NCBI GenBank assembly: GCA_964421755.1
Contig: CAYQYP010000186.1
Span: 1-18,523, forward strand
Origin: CAVUUN01 sp964421755
GTDB lineage: Bacteria > Acidobacteriota > UBA6911 > RPQK01
Direction of reading: 5' to 3'
DNA length: 18,523 nucleotides
In this document: piece after piece, positions 7,145 through 15,179 of the stretch
Position numbering within the stretch: the first letter of the stretch is position 1
How the letters are laid out: the number at the start of each line of letters is the position of its first letter
The notes under the pieces: generated by a model
Seen by the model: only the letters and a program-made list of their open reading frames with translations
Database searches by the model: none
What the model was told of the DNA's origin: nothing
Translations under genes and position numbers: made by a program

Positions 7145-8359
7145 CTACAGGCGTTCCAGAAGCAGAGCCAGGAGTGCGGTCCGGGTGCTCAGGGAATCGA
7201 TCAGGATGTACTCATCGGGTGAGTGAGCTCCGCCACCTTCGACTCCCAGACCGTCGAGCGTCGGGACGCCCTGGGCTGCCGTGAAGCTGCCGTCGCTTCC
7301 GCCCCCGGAGGAACCGCCTTGGAGGTCGAGGCCGATTTCGGAGGCAACCTGGCGGGCCCGTTCAAACAGCTCGCGCGCCCTCGGACCGTGTTCCATCGGC
7401 GGCCGGTCGAGCTGACCTTCGACGCCTATTTGGGCCCCGGCGATGGTCGGCGACAACATCCTCAGGGCGGATTCCACACGGGCGCCTTCCTCGATGGTCA
7501 GGAAGCGAACGTCGATGGTAGCTTCCGCGCTTTCGGGGATCACGTTTTCGGCCGTGCCACCGTGGACCAGCGTCACCGAGACGGTGGTCCCGGCGCCCCG
7601 ATTCTCCAATTCCTGAATCCGGCAAATCTGCCCGCTCAACTCGAGGATCGCGTTGATCCCTTTCTCGGGAGCAGCTCCCGCATGCGAGGCCCGGCCGCGC
7701 ACGCGTATCCTGAAGACGCCGCTTCCCTTCCGGGACAGCTTCAATTCGCCGCCAGCCAGTGGAGGTTCCAGAACCAGGGCAATATCCGAGTCTCGGGCAA
7801 ATGCTTCAATGATCTGCCGGCTCTCGAAGCTGCCGATCTCTTCGTCGGTTGTATAGAGGAAACGGACGGCCTTCCCGGGACGGATCGCACCCTGTTGGAG
7901 GTATCGCTGCACGAACATCGTGGCCGCAACGCTCGCCTTCATGTCGCAGACCCCGGGACCGTACAGCCTGCCCGCGTCCCGGCGGATCGGGTTGCGTTCC
8001 AGGGATCCGGCCGGATGGACGGTGTCCAGGTGACACAGCACAAGGATCCTCCCCTGTGAGGGCCCCCCTTGCTCCTTGTCTCCCTCTCTCCTTGTCTCCC
8101 TGTCTCCTTGTCTCCCTCTCTCCTTGTCTCCCTGTCTTGTTATCTCAGCCGGCCATTCTCCCCACACGATGTCGCCAACCGAAGACCGCCGTTCCGTGGT
8201 CGCCTGAACTCCGCACTGGGCCAGGTTTTCGGACACAATTCGGCCCAGGTCATCTACCAGGGTCTTCGACGAAGATGGGGATTCCAAAAGGACGAGTTTC
8301 TCGAGCGTTTTAAGGAGCGGATCCCGGTCGGCCCGCACGCGAGCGAGCAGGTCAGACAT
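7145..8359 (-). CDS. M20-family zinc peptidase (ArgE/DapE/CPG2-like)
   Basis: Predicted dinuclear zinc amidohydrolase, 404 residues. The metal and catalytic residues can be followed in order: H110 and D112 in HLDTV, D139 in GPGVCDMK, the E173-E174 pair in TTDEEIGS, E198 in LEPP, and the C-terminal H379 in GGGAHSPDEY. The dimerisation insert with GRASHAG is present. Overall it is closest to glutamate carboxypeptidase (CPG2)-like proteins. Being coupled to dapF invites a DapE (succinyl-diaminopimelate desuccinylase) reading, but sequence alone does not settle the substrate. Start ATG 8359 (MSDLL) has GGAGAG close in front and overlaps the dapF stop (ATGTCTGA). Odd: residues about 74-98 are encoded by a tandem DNA repeat inserted before the first metal motif. 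Confidence 0.87.
   Translation of the reverse strand: MSDLLARVRADRDPLLKTLEKLVLLESPSSSKTLVDDLGRIVSENLAQCGVQATTERRSSVGDIVWGEWPAEITRQGDKERGRQGDRETRREGDKEQGGPSQGRILVLCHLDTVHPAGSLERNPIRRDAGRLYGPGVCDMKASVAATMFVQRYLQQGAIRPGKAVRFLYTTDEEIGSFESRQIIEAFARDSDIALVLEPPLAGGELKLSRKGSGVFRIRVRGRASHAGAAPEKGINAILELSGQICRIQELENRGAGTTVSVTLVHGGTAENVIPESAEATIDVRFLTIEEGARVESALRMLSPTIAGAQIGVEGQLDRPPMEHGPRARELFERARQVASEIGLDLQGGSSGGGSDGSFTAAQGVPTLDGLGVEGGGAHSPDEYILIDSLSTRTALLALLLERL
8072..8135. repeat. Two perfect 32-nt tandem repeats inside the M20 peptidase gene
   Basis: Positions 8072-8103 and 8104-8135 are identical 32-nt units. Each is built of two similar sub-units (14 and 18 nt) of the CTCCTTGTCTCCCT type, purine-only on the coding strand except for the C of GAC and ACA. 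They encode the Gly/Asp/Lys/Arg/Glu/Gln-rich stretch near residues 76-96. Because 32 is not a multiple of three, gain or loss of one unit would shift the frame. Confidence 0.92.
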
Positions 8360-9218
8360 CTGCTCTCCAGCAGAATTCGACCTTGGCGATGAACTCCGTC
8401 CAGCCGGTGAGAACGATTTGCGAGCCCGGAGTCCACGCGACTTCCTGGACACCGGTCTCGGTGCGCACGTTCACGGGAGAGGTGACTTTTCCGGCCGCCA
8501 GCGCGGCCACGGCTGCCCCGCAGGATCCCGTGCCTGACGACAGAGTCGGCCCGACTCCCCGTTCGTAGATCCGGATTCCGATCTCGTGAGAGCCCTCAAC
8601 ACGAACGAAGCTGACGTTCGTACCTTCGGGGAAGAGCGGATGTGTTTGGAGCGCCTTGCCAACCCTGTGAAAGACTTCATCCCCAGGCAAGGGATCGGAG
8701 AAAACCACGCATTGGGGATTGCCGACGTATAGCGCGTTGATCGGAACCATTTCGTCACCGACCGGGACCGGATACTCCCTCACACATTCGATCGGCTCCC
8801 GAGGAGTAAAGGGGATAACACGGGGCTCAAAGACTGGCTCGCCCATGACGGACCGAAACTTCCAACGCTCTTCGCCCCGCTCGATCAGGGTATAGACTTT
8901 GGGACCCGAGCCGGTCTGAATGTCGATCTCGGAAAGCTGGGCGAGACCTTCGCGCACGAGATAACCGCAGACGCAGCGGACACCGTTCCCCGTCATTCCC
9001 GTTTCGCTGCCGTCCTGGTTGAAGATGCGAACCGCAAAGACCGATCGCGAGGCATCAACCGGCGAGACGAAAAGACACCCATCGGCTCCCACCCCGAAAT
9101 GCAGGTCGCATATGGCCTTGGAGAAGTCGGCAAAATGCGCCTCGTCGACCTGTCGGGCATCGACTACCAGAAAATCGTTGCCGTGACCGTGGAGCTTGGT
9201 GGCGAGAACTTGTTGCAT
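8352..9218 (-). CDS. dapF: Diaminopimelate epimerase, with Ser at the second catalytic Cys position
   Basis: Converts LL- to meso-diaminopimelate for lysine and peptidoglycan. The 288 residues match the family length. GHGNDF (11-16), FNQDGSE (66-72), GNGVRC with the first catalytic cysteine C82, GNPQCV (166-171), EGTNVSF (198-204) and ERGVG (219-223) are all present. The second active-site motif, normally ACGTG or ACGSG, reads SSGTG, so the usual acid/base cysteine is Ser228; another cysteine, C233, lies five residues on. The codons there are TCG TCA, so a single base error does not explain the loss. The gene lies 21 bp past a perfect palindrome downstream of ppsR and overlaps the M20 peptidase by 8 bp. 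Confidence 0.88.
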   Translation of the reverse strand: MQQVLATKLHGHGNDFLVVDARQVDEAHFADFSKAICDLHFGVGADGCLFVSPVDASRSVFAVRIFNQDGSETGMTGNGVRCVCGYLVREGLAQLSEIDIQTGSGPKVYTLIERGEERWKFRSVMGEPVFEPRVIPFTPREPIECVREYPVPVGDEMVPINALYVGNPQCVVFSDPLPGDEVFHRVGKALQTHPLFPEGTNVSFVRVEGSHEIGIRIYERGVGPTLSSGTGSCGAAVAALAAGKVTSPVNVRTETGVQEVAWTPGSQIVLTGWTEFIAKVEFCWRADV

Positions 9219-9239
9219 TGGTACCTATCGTCCAGTGAT

Positions 9240-9305
9240 TGCCAACCGGGCCGAAAAGCGGCGGATTCTGAAAAGTGAATCCGCCGCTTTTCGGCCCGGT
9301 TGGCA
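9240..9305. repeat. Perfect 29-bp palindrome between ppsR and dapF
   Basis: The arms at 9240-9268 and 9277-9305 are perfectly complementary over 29 bp, with an 8-nt loop (TGAAAAGT). The stem includes GGGCCGAAAAGCGGCGGATTC. It starts 10 bp past the ppsR stop codon and ends 21 bp before the dapF start. It could act as a transcription attenuator or RNA-processing site in a ppsR-dapF transcript. No T-run follows on the minus strand, so it is not a textbook intrinsic terminator. The length and perfection exceed what termination needs and suggest a mobile palindrome. Confidence 0.93.
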
Positions 9306-9315
9306 CAGAGAGAAC

Positions 9316-10131
9316 CTAGTGTTGCAGTTTACGGCCTCGGCCGATGACCTGGTCCAGGATCTCCTGCGATATCTCCTCCACGGACTTCCCTGTGACGTCA
9401 ATGACGGGCCAGATCGGGTTCTGCGCGAAGATGGCGTGGGCGTGTTCCAGTTCGCCCTTGACGCGCTCGACGTCGGCGTAACTGCTGTCGGCCACCCCCA
9501 GCTGGCGCAGCCGGACGACCCGGACCTCCGACAGGCGCGACGGGTCGATGGTCAGCCCGACGATTTTGTGCTGATCAATCTCGAAAAGCTCGCGTGGGGG
9601 TTTCATCCCAAGGACGGTCGTAACGTTTGCCACTTTCCAACCTTCCTGCGCAAGGTAAATGCTGACCGGCGTCTTCGACACCCGGCTGACACCGATCAAC
9701 ACAAGATCTGCGGTCTCCAGGTCCTTAATAGACCGACCGTCGTCGTGACGGATAGCGTATTCGATAGCATCAATGCGGCTGAAGTACTCCTCGTCGACAC
9801 GGTGCAGGAGGCCCGGGGTAGCAACCGGTGTCTTCTGGAAGAACTGAGTCAGTTTGTCCATGATAGGCCCGAGCAGGTCGATCGACTCGAATTTCTGCTG
9901 TTCGGCGCTGGAGCGCAGCCAGGTCCTCATCTCGCTTTCCACGAACGTGTAAACAACCAGCGTGTCCTCGTGAGCCGCTTTGAAAATTTCGCGAATCTGC
10001 TGTTTTTCTCGAATGTTAGCGTACCGCGTGATGACCACATCTTCCTGAAATTGCGCCATGGCGGCCTTGAGCATCCGATAGGCCGTCTCTCCAGTTCCAT
10101 CGCTCATGATGAGCACGTGATAAGCCTTCAT
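9316..10131 (-). CDS. ppsR: PEP synthase / pyruvate phosphate dikinase regulatory protein (DUF299)
   Basis: Bifunctional Ser/Thr kinase and phosphorylase of the DUF299 family, which switches PEP synthase or pyruvate phosphate dikinase off and on by ADP-dependent phosphorylation and Pi-dependent dephosphorylation of an active-site threonine. The 271-residue length is typical. The family P-loop GVSRVSKTP is at 147-155, the N-terminal signature SDGTGETA at 10-17, and TPGLLHRVDEEYFSRIDAIE around 105-124 is also well kept. The target enzyme is not in this window, so whether it is PpsA or PpdK is unknown. AGAAGG stands about 6 bases before the ATG, 15 bp after the PGI/PMI stop, indicating cotranscription. 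It places control of the pyruvate/PEP node next to sugar-phosphate enzymes. Confidence 0.93.
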   Translation of the reverse strand: MKAYHVLIMSDGTGETAYRMLKAAMAQFQEDVVITRYANIREKQQIREIFKAAHEDTLVVYTFVESEMRTWLRSSAEQQKFESIDLLGPIMDKLTQFFQKTPVATPGLLHRVDEEYFSRIDAIEYAIRHDDGRSIKDLETADLVLIGVSRVSKTPVSIYLAQEGWKVANVTTVLGMKPPRELFEIDQHKIVGLTIDPSRLSEVRVVRLRQLGVADSSYADVERVKGELEHAHAIFAQNPIWPVIDVTGKSVEEISQEILDQVIGRGRKLQH

Positions 10132-10146
10132 GGCCGCCTTCTTTCT

Positions 10147-11217
10147 CTAAGAGGATTCTTTCAGTCTGTTCTTCAGTCCTTCGATGGCTTCCACCGGCGT
10201 TGGGTCTTCCTGATTCAGGAATGACAGGTACACGCTTGCGTAATCTCCAAGCAGGAGGAGTGTCCAGAGTCTCTCGAGCCAGCTGTCGCTGTCGGTCCAG
10301 AACTCCAGGGCGGACCCAGCCTTTTCGCTGAGGATGTCCCTGGTAATTTCGGCCCTGATCTGAATCCGGGGGTGATCCTCCCGGTCCCGGAGAAAAATGG
10401 GAAGGATCTGGCGAAGCATAGCGCCGGGGTGCTTCCAACCGACGATTTCGTTGTGGTTCATCTCGGGCAGGGACGCGGAATATGCAAGCTGTTTCCCGTT
10501 CTCCGCGAACTGACCGCGCCATCTCGTCGCCAGGATATCGAGCCGATCCTGGCTACCATAAATCACCGGGATTCTGCGGTGCAGCTGGCGCGCAAGCGTC
10601 TTGGCAGCATTTTCAGCCAGCGGGCAGGCCGGCCCGTACAATTGAATCTTCCTTCGAACCCAGCTGATTGATTTCTTGACTTCCTCGGTCTGATTGGGTG
10701 CCAGACCGAGCTTGCTCAGAGCTGCCAGCACGGGAACTGCCGAATAACCGATCGCTGTACGAGGCGGATAGCCACCCGGGACCGTGATCAGAGGGAAGCC
10801 GTGCTCCTCCGCCTCTCTCTGCAGCTGGCCGTTCGAGCTGATACAAAGGACCTTTGCACCGGCCGCCGTGGCTTCCTTCAGCGCCGAGAGTGTCTCCTCG
10901 GTGTTACCTGAGTAGCTGGACATCACCGCCAGGGTATTTGCCCCGAGGAAACCGGGCACTGAGTAACCCCGGTTAACAAAAAGCGGAACACGCAGCGACC
11001 TGCCCAGGTAACAGCGAATAAAATCTCCGCCAATCGCTGAACCACCCAGTCCGCAAATGACGATGTTGCTGACCGAGCGCCACTCATCCGGCAGGTTGAT
11101 TGATTGGCCGATATGTACCGCTTCTTCGAGCTGTATGTCGAAGCGGCCCACGACATTGAGCATCCCGTGCTCGTCAAGCTCCCGCATCCCGATCAGGTTG
11201 TTCAGCATTTCACTCAC
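10147..11217 (-). CDS. Bifunctional phosphoglucose/phosphomannose isomerase (SIS-domain)
   Basis: Interconverts fructose-6-phosphate with glucose-6-phosphate and with mannose-6-phosphate. The 356-residue protein carries two SIS folds with the diagnostic PGI/PMI motifs: GGSAIGG (58-64), SYSGNTEE (101-108), PPRTAIGY (151-158), EMNHNEIVGW (252-261) and, near the C-terminus, DPTPVEAIEGLKNRL. This family is best known from archaea and also occurs in Acidobacteria and some other bacteria, often in place of classical Pgi. I prefer the GTG start at 11217, since GGAG stands about 7 bases ahead of it; the in-frame ATG at 11208 is the alternative. It lies 150 bp downstream of the mannose-1-phosphate guanylyltransferase, together giving two steps towards GDP-mannose; the mutase between them is not in the window. 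Confidence 0.9.
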   Translation of the reverse strand: MSEMLNNLIGMRELDEHGMLNVVGRFDIQLEEAVHIGQSINLPDEWRSVSNIVICGLGGSAIGGDFIRCYLGRSLRVPLFVNRGYSVPGFLGANTLAVMSSYSGNTEETLSALKEATAAGAKVLCISSNGQLQREAEEHGFPLITVPGGYPPRTAIGYSAVPVLAALSKLGLAPNQTEEVKKSISWVRRKIQLYGPACPLAENAAKTLARQLHRRIPVIYGSQDRLDILATRWRGQFAENGKQLAYSASLPEMNHNEIVGWKHPGAMLRQILPIFLRDREDHPRIQIRAEITRDILSEKAGSALEFWTDSDSWLERLWTLLLLGDYASVYLSFLNQEDPTPVEAIEGLKNRLKESS

Positions 11218-11367
11218 TGGTGTACTCCGCCTCTCTGACTATGCTCCGGAAGAAACAATTTAACATGTAGTTGTGGCCACGGAAACGCTTTTAGCAGGGT
11301 CCCTGAGCAAAGGATCGAAGATAGACGGCGACGGGGTCACCAGTCCAAGGCTTGGGACGACCAGAAA

Positions 11368-12429
11368 CTAAAGGTAGCGCTTCATCTCCCTGGACCGAAG
11401 CTCTTCCACAAGCTTCTTGACGTCTTCAACGCGATCCTGGGGACAGACGAGGGTCACGTCCGGCGTCTCGACAACGACCAGGCCGCGTATTCCAACGGCA
11501 CAAACCAAGTGGTCAGGGGACGAGTAGAAGATGCAGTCGCTGACGTCGTGGGCCACATAGGCGGCATTGGTGTGGTTACCTGAGGCATCGGGGCACCAGA
11601 TGTCTCTCAAGGCCTTCCAGTTCCCCACGTCGCTCCAACCCAGCCTGCAGGGCAGAACCGCAACTCGGTCGGCGCGCTCCATTACCCCGTAGTCAATCGA
11701 GGTCTTGGGCGCGCGCTCAAACAGGGAATCAATATTCTCCTGGTTGTCCCAACGGCGCTCGATTTCCTCGAGGATCTGCCGAAGATCGGGCATGTGATTG
11801 CCAAGCTCCTCCAGGATCCGGTCGGTGGACCAGACAAACATTCCACTATTCCAGTAGTAGTCGCCGCGCTCGAGAAAGCGTTTCGCCTCATCCTCAGGTG
11901 GCTTTTCCGCGAACCGGGCGACCCTGAATGCGGGCTTCTCCGCGAATTGGCCAATGCCTTCTCCCCTTTGCAGGTACCCGTAGCCGGTCGCTGGATAGTC
12001 AGGCTCGATTCCGAAGGTGACGAGCCATCCTTGCCGGGCCATATCCTCGGCGGCGCTCAAGGCCGCATGAAACTCCGCCACGTCCTTGATGCAGTGATCG
12101 GACGGGAGGACTACCATCACCTCGTTGCCGAAATCGCGTTTCAGCTTGACAGCCGTAAGACCTATGCATGGAGCTGTGTTGCGGGGCATCGGCTCCAGGA
12201 CCAGCTGATCGCGCGCAAGGTCGGGCAATTGATCGCGGACCAATCCCGCGTAAACCGGACTGCACACGACGTAAACATCCTGGATCGGAATCAGCGGGGA
12301 CAGCCTGCGCACTGTTTCCTGAAGCATTGTTCCAGGGCCGCTGATCTTCAGGAACTGCTTGGGTCGCTCTTCACGACTCAGCGGCCAGAAACGGGTTCCC
12401 TGCCCCCCGGCCATGATGACGGCCTTCAT
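11368..12429 (-). CDS. manC: Mannose-1-phosphate guanylyltransferase
   Basis: Makes GDP-mannose from mannose-1-phosphate and GTP for glycan and exopolysaccharide synthesis. The 353 residues cover only the nucleotidyltransferase domain plus a short C-terminal segment; the isomerase cupin domain of bifunctional AlgA-type proteins is absent, which agrees with a separate PGI/PMI next door. Motifs: GGQGTRFWPLSR (8-19) with the pyrophosphorylase lysine in PKQF (K24), EPMPRNTAPCIG (79-90), LPSDH (109-113), GYGYL (149-153), FAEKP (173-177) and WNSGMF (193-198). A second FAEKP occurs ten residues earlier, a small local duplication. The ATG overlaps the stop of the M16-like gene as ATGA, so translation is likely coupled. 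Confidence 0.92.
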   Translation of the reverse strand: MKAVIMAGGQGTRFWPLSREERPKQFLKISGPGTMLQETVRRLSPLIPIQDVYVVCSPVYAGLVRDQLPDLARDQLVLEPMPRNTAPCIGLTAVKLKRDFGNEVMVVLPSDHCIKDVAEFHAALSAAEDMARQGWLVTFGIEPDYPATGYGYLQRGEGIGQFAEKPAFRVARFAEKPPEDEAKRFLERGDYYWNSGMFVWSTDRILEELGNHMPDLRQILEEIERRWDNQENIDSLFERAPKTSIDYGVMERADRVAVLPCRLGWSDVGNWKALRDIWCPDASGNHTNAAYVAHDVSDCIFYSSPDHLVCAVGIRGLVVVETPDVTLVCPQDRVEDVKKLVEELRSREMKRYL

Positions 12430-15062
12430 TGTGCACCCCCACTCGGACCGACCAGATAGTCTTCAGCAAACGCCTTGATATCCTCGACCTGCACTTCCTT
12501 GAGGTCGGACAGCAGGACCGAATTCTGGTCCACCTGTACGCCGGATATCAGCTGCAACGCAATTCCGAAGATGCGGTCTCCGCCGTCCATCTGCTCGATG
12601 TAATGGCGCGTGATGGCCCGGGACAATCCGGCCAGAAAGACATCCTCGCGCAGGCCCTGTGTCTGGATTCTTTGAAAGACGCCCCTCAGTGCCTGCTCGG
12701 TTGCAGCCTCCTGCCCCAAGCTTTGGACACGCGCGATTATCGTACTTCCCTTCCGACCCTCCACCGCCGAGAAGCTGACCGGGAAAGCGACGTTCGCCTT
12801 AACCCACAATTCGTCGGCCAGTTCCCCTCCAGGACCGTCCAGAATTCCTTGCATAACCCGAAGTATGCGACCGTCGCGGGTTCCCTGGCCTGGGCCGCGG
12901 AACAAAAACATGCCCCCTCCCTTGGCCTGGCCGAACGACTCCTCCTCTGTCTCCTCCTCTGTCTCCTCCTCGACCTGCTCCTCTGCCAAGGGAGATTTGT
13001 AGCGCCGGTCGCTTAGCGTGGAGACGAAACCCTGTAAGAATGAACTGCCTTCGAAGTCCCCGCGGATCACGATGATCGGGTGTCTCTCCGCCATCTGGGC
13101 CTTAGTCCACGCCTGGACGCTCTCCAGGGTGAACGACCCGACGCTCTCGGGTGTTCCATAACGAGGTCGCCCATAGGGCTTGTCTTTCCAGAGTTCCGAG
13201 AGCAAACCGGCCATCGGGTCCAGACCCTGGTTCGCTCTGACCTGCAGACGCGCAAGCTGGAGCGACTCTTCGGTGATTGCCGGGCCCCGAAGCCAGCCGA
13301 TGAGCATCCGAAAGACCTGCTCCAGAAAAGGAGAGAGCAATCGCACCTGAACGCCGAACAGATCAGGCTCGTTCACGACCCTAAGATTCGCGCCGGCCCG
13401 CTCCAGATCCCCCCATGTCGCCGCTCCTTTTTGCTCGATCGCGTTCAGGAGGATTGCGCGGAGCATGACATCCGTGACGCCGGCGTTTTCCGCAGTCTCT
13501 GCGCTTCTGCCCCCGGTGTAGTAGAAGCCAAGATGCACAAGCGGGGCGGCGTGGTCCTCTTCATAGAAAACATCCGGACCTCGCATGACCGAGGTACGGC
13601 GCAGCTGCTTCGGCCGGTACCTGGGAACGAATCGCGACACCTGATCGCGTTCTCTGCGGTCTCGCTCGACAGGCGGCAGGATCGACTTCTCCCTGAATTT
13701 CGCAACCGCCGGGGGCAGGAGGATCTTCAAGGTATCGAGAAAGGCCTCGGACGTGAAGGTCCGCTCCGGCGCCGATTCCGGGAGTATCTCCACGACCGAG
13801 AGGTTTTCCATGGTGAGGTACGTGGCCGCAAGCTGTCGCAGCTTGTCAGCGGTCACCGCCTGGATCCGGGCCGGCGCTTTCCCGAAATCCATCGCTGACC
13901 CAGCGAGTTCCTCCTCGGTTATGGCGGTGGAGCGACTTTGCAGGTCCTCCGTCTGGTCGTAGTATTCAGCCAGCGCAAGTGCCGTGAGCCGGTCCAGATC
14001 CTCACCCGCTAGACTCTCGGTCGCAAGGATCTGCAGCTGAGCCAGGGCGTTCACCTCGGCGGCTTCCACTTTGTCGTCGGCTGGAACAACTTCCAGAACC
14101 AACCGGCCGGCTCGGTCGTCGGCCTCCAGGCGGGCATCGCTCATGACCGCTTCGCCCGAGTTGCTGGCGCCAGCCAGGGAGTGCTGCGCCGTCCCGACGA
14201 GCCCGTGAGCGAGAACGCGCAGGGCCCAGTGATCAGCGTGGTCACGCCCGGGCACCTTATAGCTAAACTGCACACGAGCCTGCGTAACGGGTTGTCGGAT
14301 CAAACGATAGGCGAAGCCATCACTCGTCGCGGCGGTCTGACTCCTGGTCCTTCTGAATGCCTCGGCCTTCCCCTTCCCCCATTTCCCCACGATTCTTTCC
14401 AGAACCTGCTCGCGCGTTAAAGAACCGGAAAGAACCAGTATGGTTCGGCTCGGACGGTAGAGCCGGGCATGGAACTTCCTTATACCCGCCTGACTCACCT
14501 CCGAAACCGGACGGGGGCTCGCTGCAACACCCGTCGGCGAGACCGCCGCTGATTCGGCCGATGGCTGCTCAGCGAGCTTCCTTTCCTGTCGGAGATCCTC
14601 ATCTTTGATCTCTTCCGGCAGTTCCAAGAGATTCGCGTGAAGATCGAGCATCCTGGGCAAGTTCTCCGCGGGTCCGGTTGACCAGAACCAAGTCTGCCGA
14701 GGCCCCACTTTGAACCGCGCTTCTCCGCTCGCCTTGTGAACTCCTTTCGCGAACCCGGCGCGGTTCAACAGGTAGCTGGCCACGAGGGAGGCGTGCCCCT
14801 TTTCAGTCTCCTGCTCGTCGTCCGCGCCCGCCTGAACAACTGTCACGATGGAGACCAGCGGATACATGCCGTGCTCTTCGATCGCGATCGTGGCACCGCT
14901 GTTAAGAACCAGCCGAACTTTGTTGCCCACATCCTGCCGATTCTTGATCTGTCGAAAGTACTCGGGAGGCGGTTGCGGCTTTCCTTGAATCCTGGTTCTG
15001 CGATCCGTTGTCTGCGGGTTCAGTGCGGCGAGGAGCAGCAACAGCAGGGATACCCTGATCAT
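12426..15062 (-). CDS. Secreted tandem M16-like protein, zinc motifs lost
   Basis: An 878-residue protein with an N-terminal signal-like helix (IRVSLLLLLLAALNP) and two successive M16 (insulinase/pitrilysin-type) modules, about 45-440 and 515-870. The folds are recognisable in segments such as GAARFKVG-like strands, YRPSRTILVLSG (first module) and LVHLGFYYTGG (second). The catalytic HxxEH is missing in both: the first module has GHASLVASYLL where GxxHxxEHxL is expected, and the second GVTDVMLRAIL. It is therefore probably a non-peptidase, perhaps a partner or scaffold in the periplasm; M16B peptidases often work as one active and one inactive subunit. An acidic Glu/Thr insert sits near 695-708. 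Start ATG 15062 has AGGA about 8 bases ahead. The last four bases overlap manC. Confidence 0.82.
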   Translation of the reverse strand: MIRVSLLLLLLAALNPQTTDRRTRIQGKPQPPPEYFRQIKNRQDVGNKVRLVLNSGATIAIEEHGMYPLVSIVTVVQAGADDEQETEKGHASLVASYLLNRAGFAKGVHKASGEARFKVGPRQTWFWSTGPAENLPRMLDLHANLLELPEEIKDEDLRQERKLAEQPSAESAAVSPTGVAASPRPVSEVSQAGIRKFHARLYRPSRTILVLSGSLTREQVLERIVGKWGKGKAEAFRRTRSQTAATSDGFAYRLIRQPVTQARVQFSYKVPGRDHADHWALRVLAHGLVGTAQHSLAGASNSGEAVMSDARLEADDRAGRLVLEVVPADDKVEAAEVNALAQLQILATESLAGEDLDRLTALALAEYYDQTEDLQSRSTAITEEELAGSAMDFGKAPARIQAVTADKLRQLAATYLTMENLSVVEILPESAPERTFTSEAFLDTLKILLPPAVAKFREKSILPPVERDRRERDQVSRFVPRYRPKQLRRTSVMRGPDVFYEEDHAAPLVHLGFYYTGGRSAETAENAGVTDVMLRAILLNAIEQKGAATWGDLERAGANLRVVNEPDLFGVQVRLLSPFLEQVFRMLIGWLRGPAITEESLQLARLQVRANQGLDPMAGLLSELWKDKPYGRPRYGTPESVGSFTLESVQAWTKAQMAERHPIIVIRGDFEGSSFLQGFVSTLSDRRYKSPLAEEQVEEETEEETEEESFGQAKGGGMFLFRGPGQGTRDGRILRVMQGILDGPGGELADELWVKANVAFPVSFSAVEGRKGSTIIARVQSLGQEAATEQALRGVFQRIQTQGLREDVFLAGLSRAITRHYIEQMDGGDRIFGIALQLISGVQVDQNSVLLSDLKEVQVEDIKAFAEDYLVGPSGGAQ
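12940..12975. repeat. 12-nt in-frame tandem repeat in the M16-like gene
   Basis: Two exact 12-nt copies (TCCTCCTCTGTC) and a third degenerate copy encode the acidic run EEETEEETEEES around residue 700. Being a multiple of three, copy changes would lengthen or shorten the linker without a frameshift. It lies in a loop of the second M16-like module. Confidence 0.8.
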
Positions 15063-15151
15063 GTGAGAATCCTACCAACAAAGCTCGCAGGGTGACAACT
15101 TGAGACGGCGGGCGTCGAAGACGTGCTTGGGTTTCGTCCGGCTGCGATTTT

Positions 15152-15179
15152 GTTATATGGTATAAGTCGGTATTAACAA
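15152..15179 (-). promoter_or_regulatory. Candidate promoter for the M16-like gene, in a shared divergent region
   Basis: On the minus strand TTGTTA (15174-15179), a 16-base spacer and TATAAC (15152-15157) give a good sigma70-like promoter directed at the M16-like gene. The -35 box ends one base before the ATG of the plus-strand sigma factor gene. The spacer contains TTATA-TGG-TATAA (15153-15165), a symmetric AT-rich motif whose plus-strand TATAAG (15161-15166) could serve as the -10 for the sigma factor. Found by eye. Confidence 0.4.

Noticed and set aside
13080..13898. Plus-strand open frame of 272 codons within the M16-like gene
   Set aside because: Antisense of an intact 878-codon gene in a GC-rich region; no ribosome site or domain.
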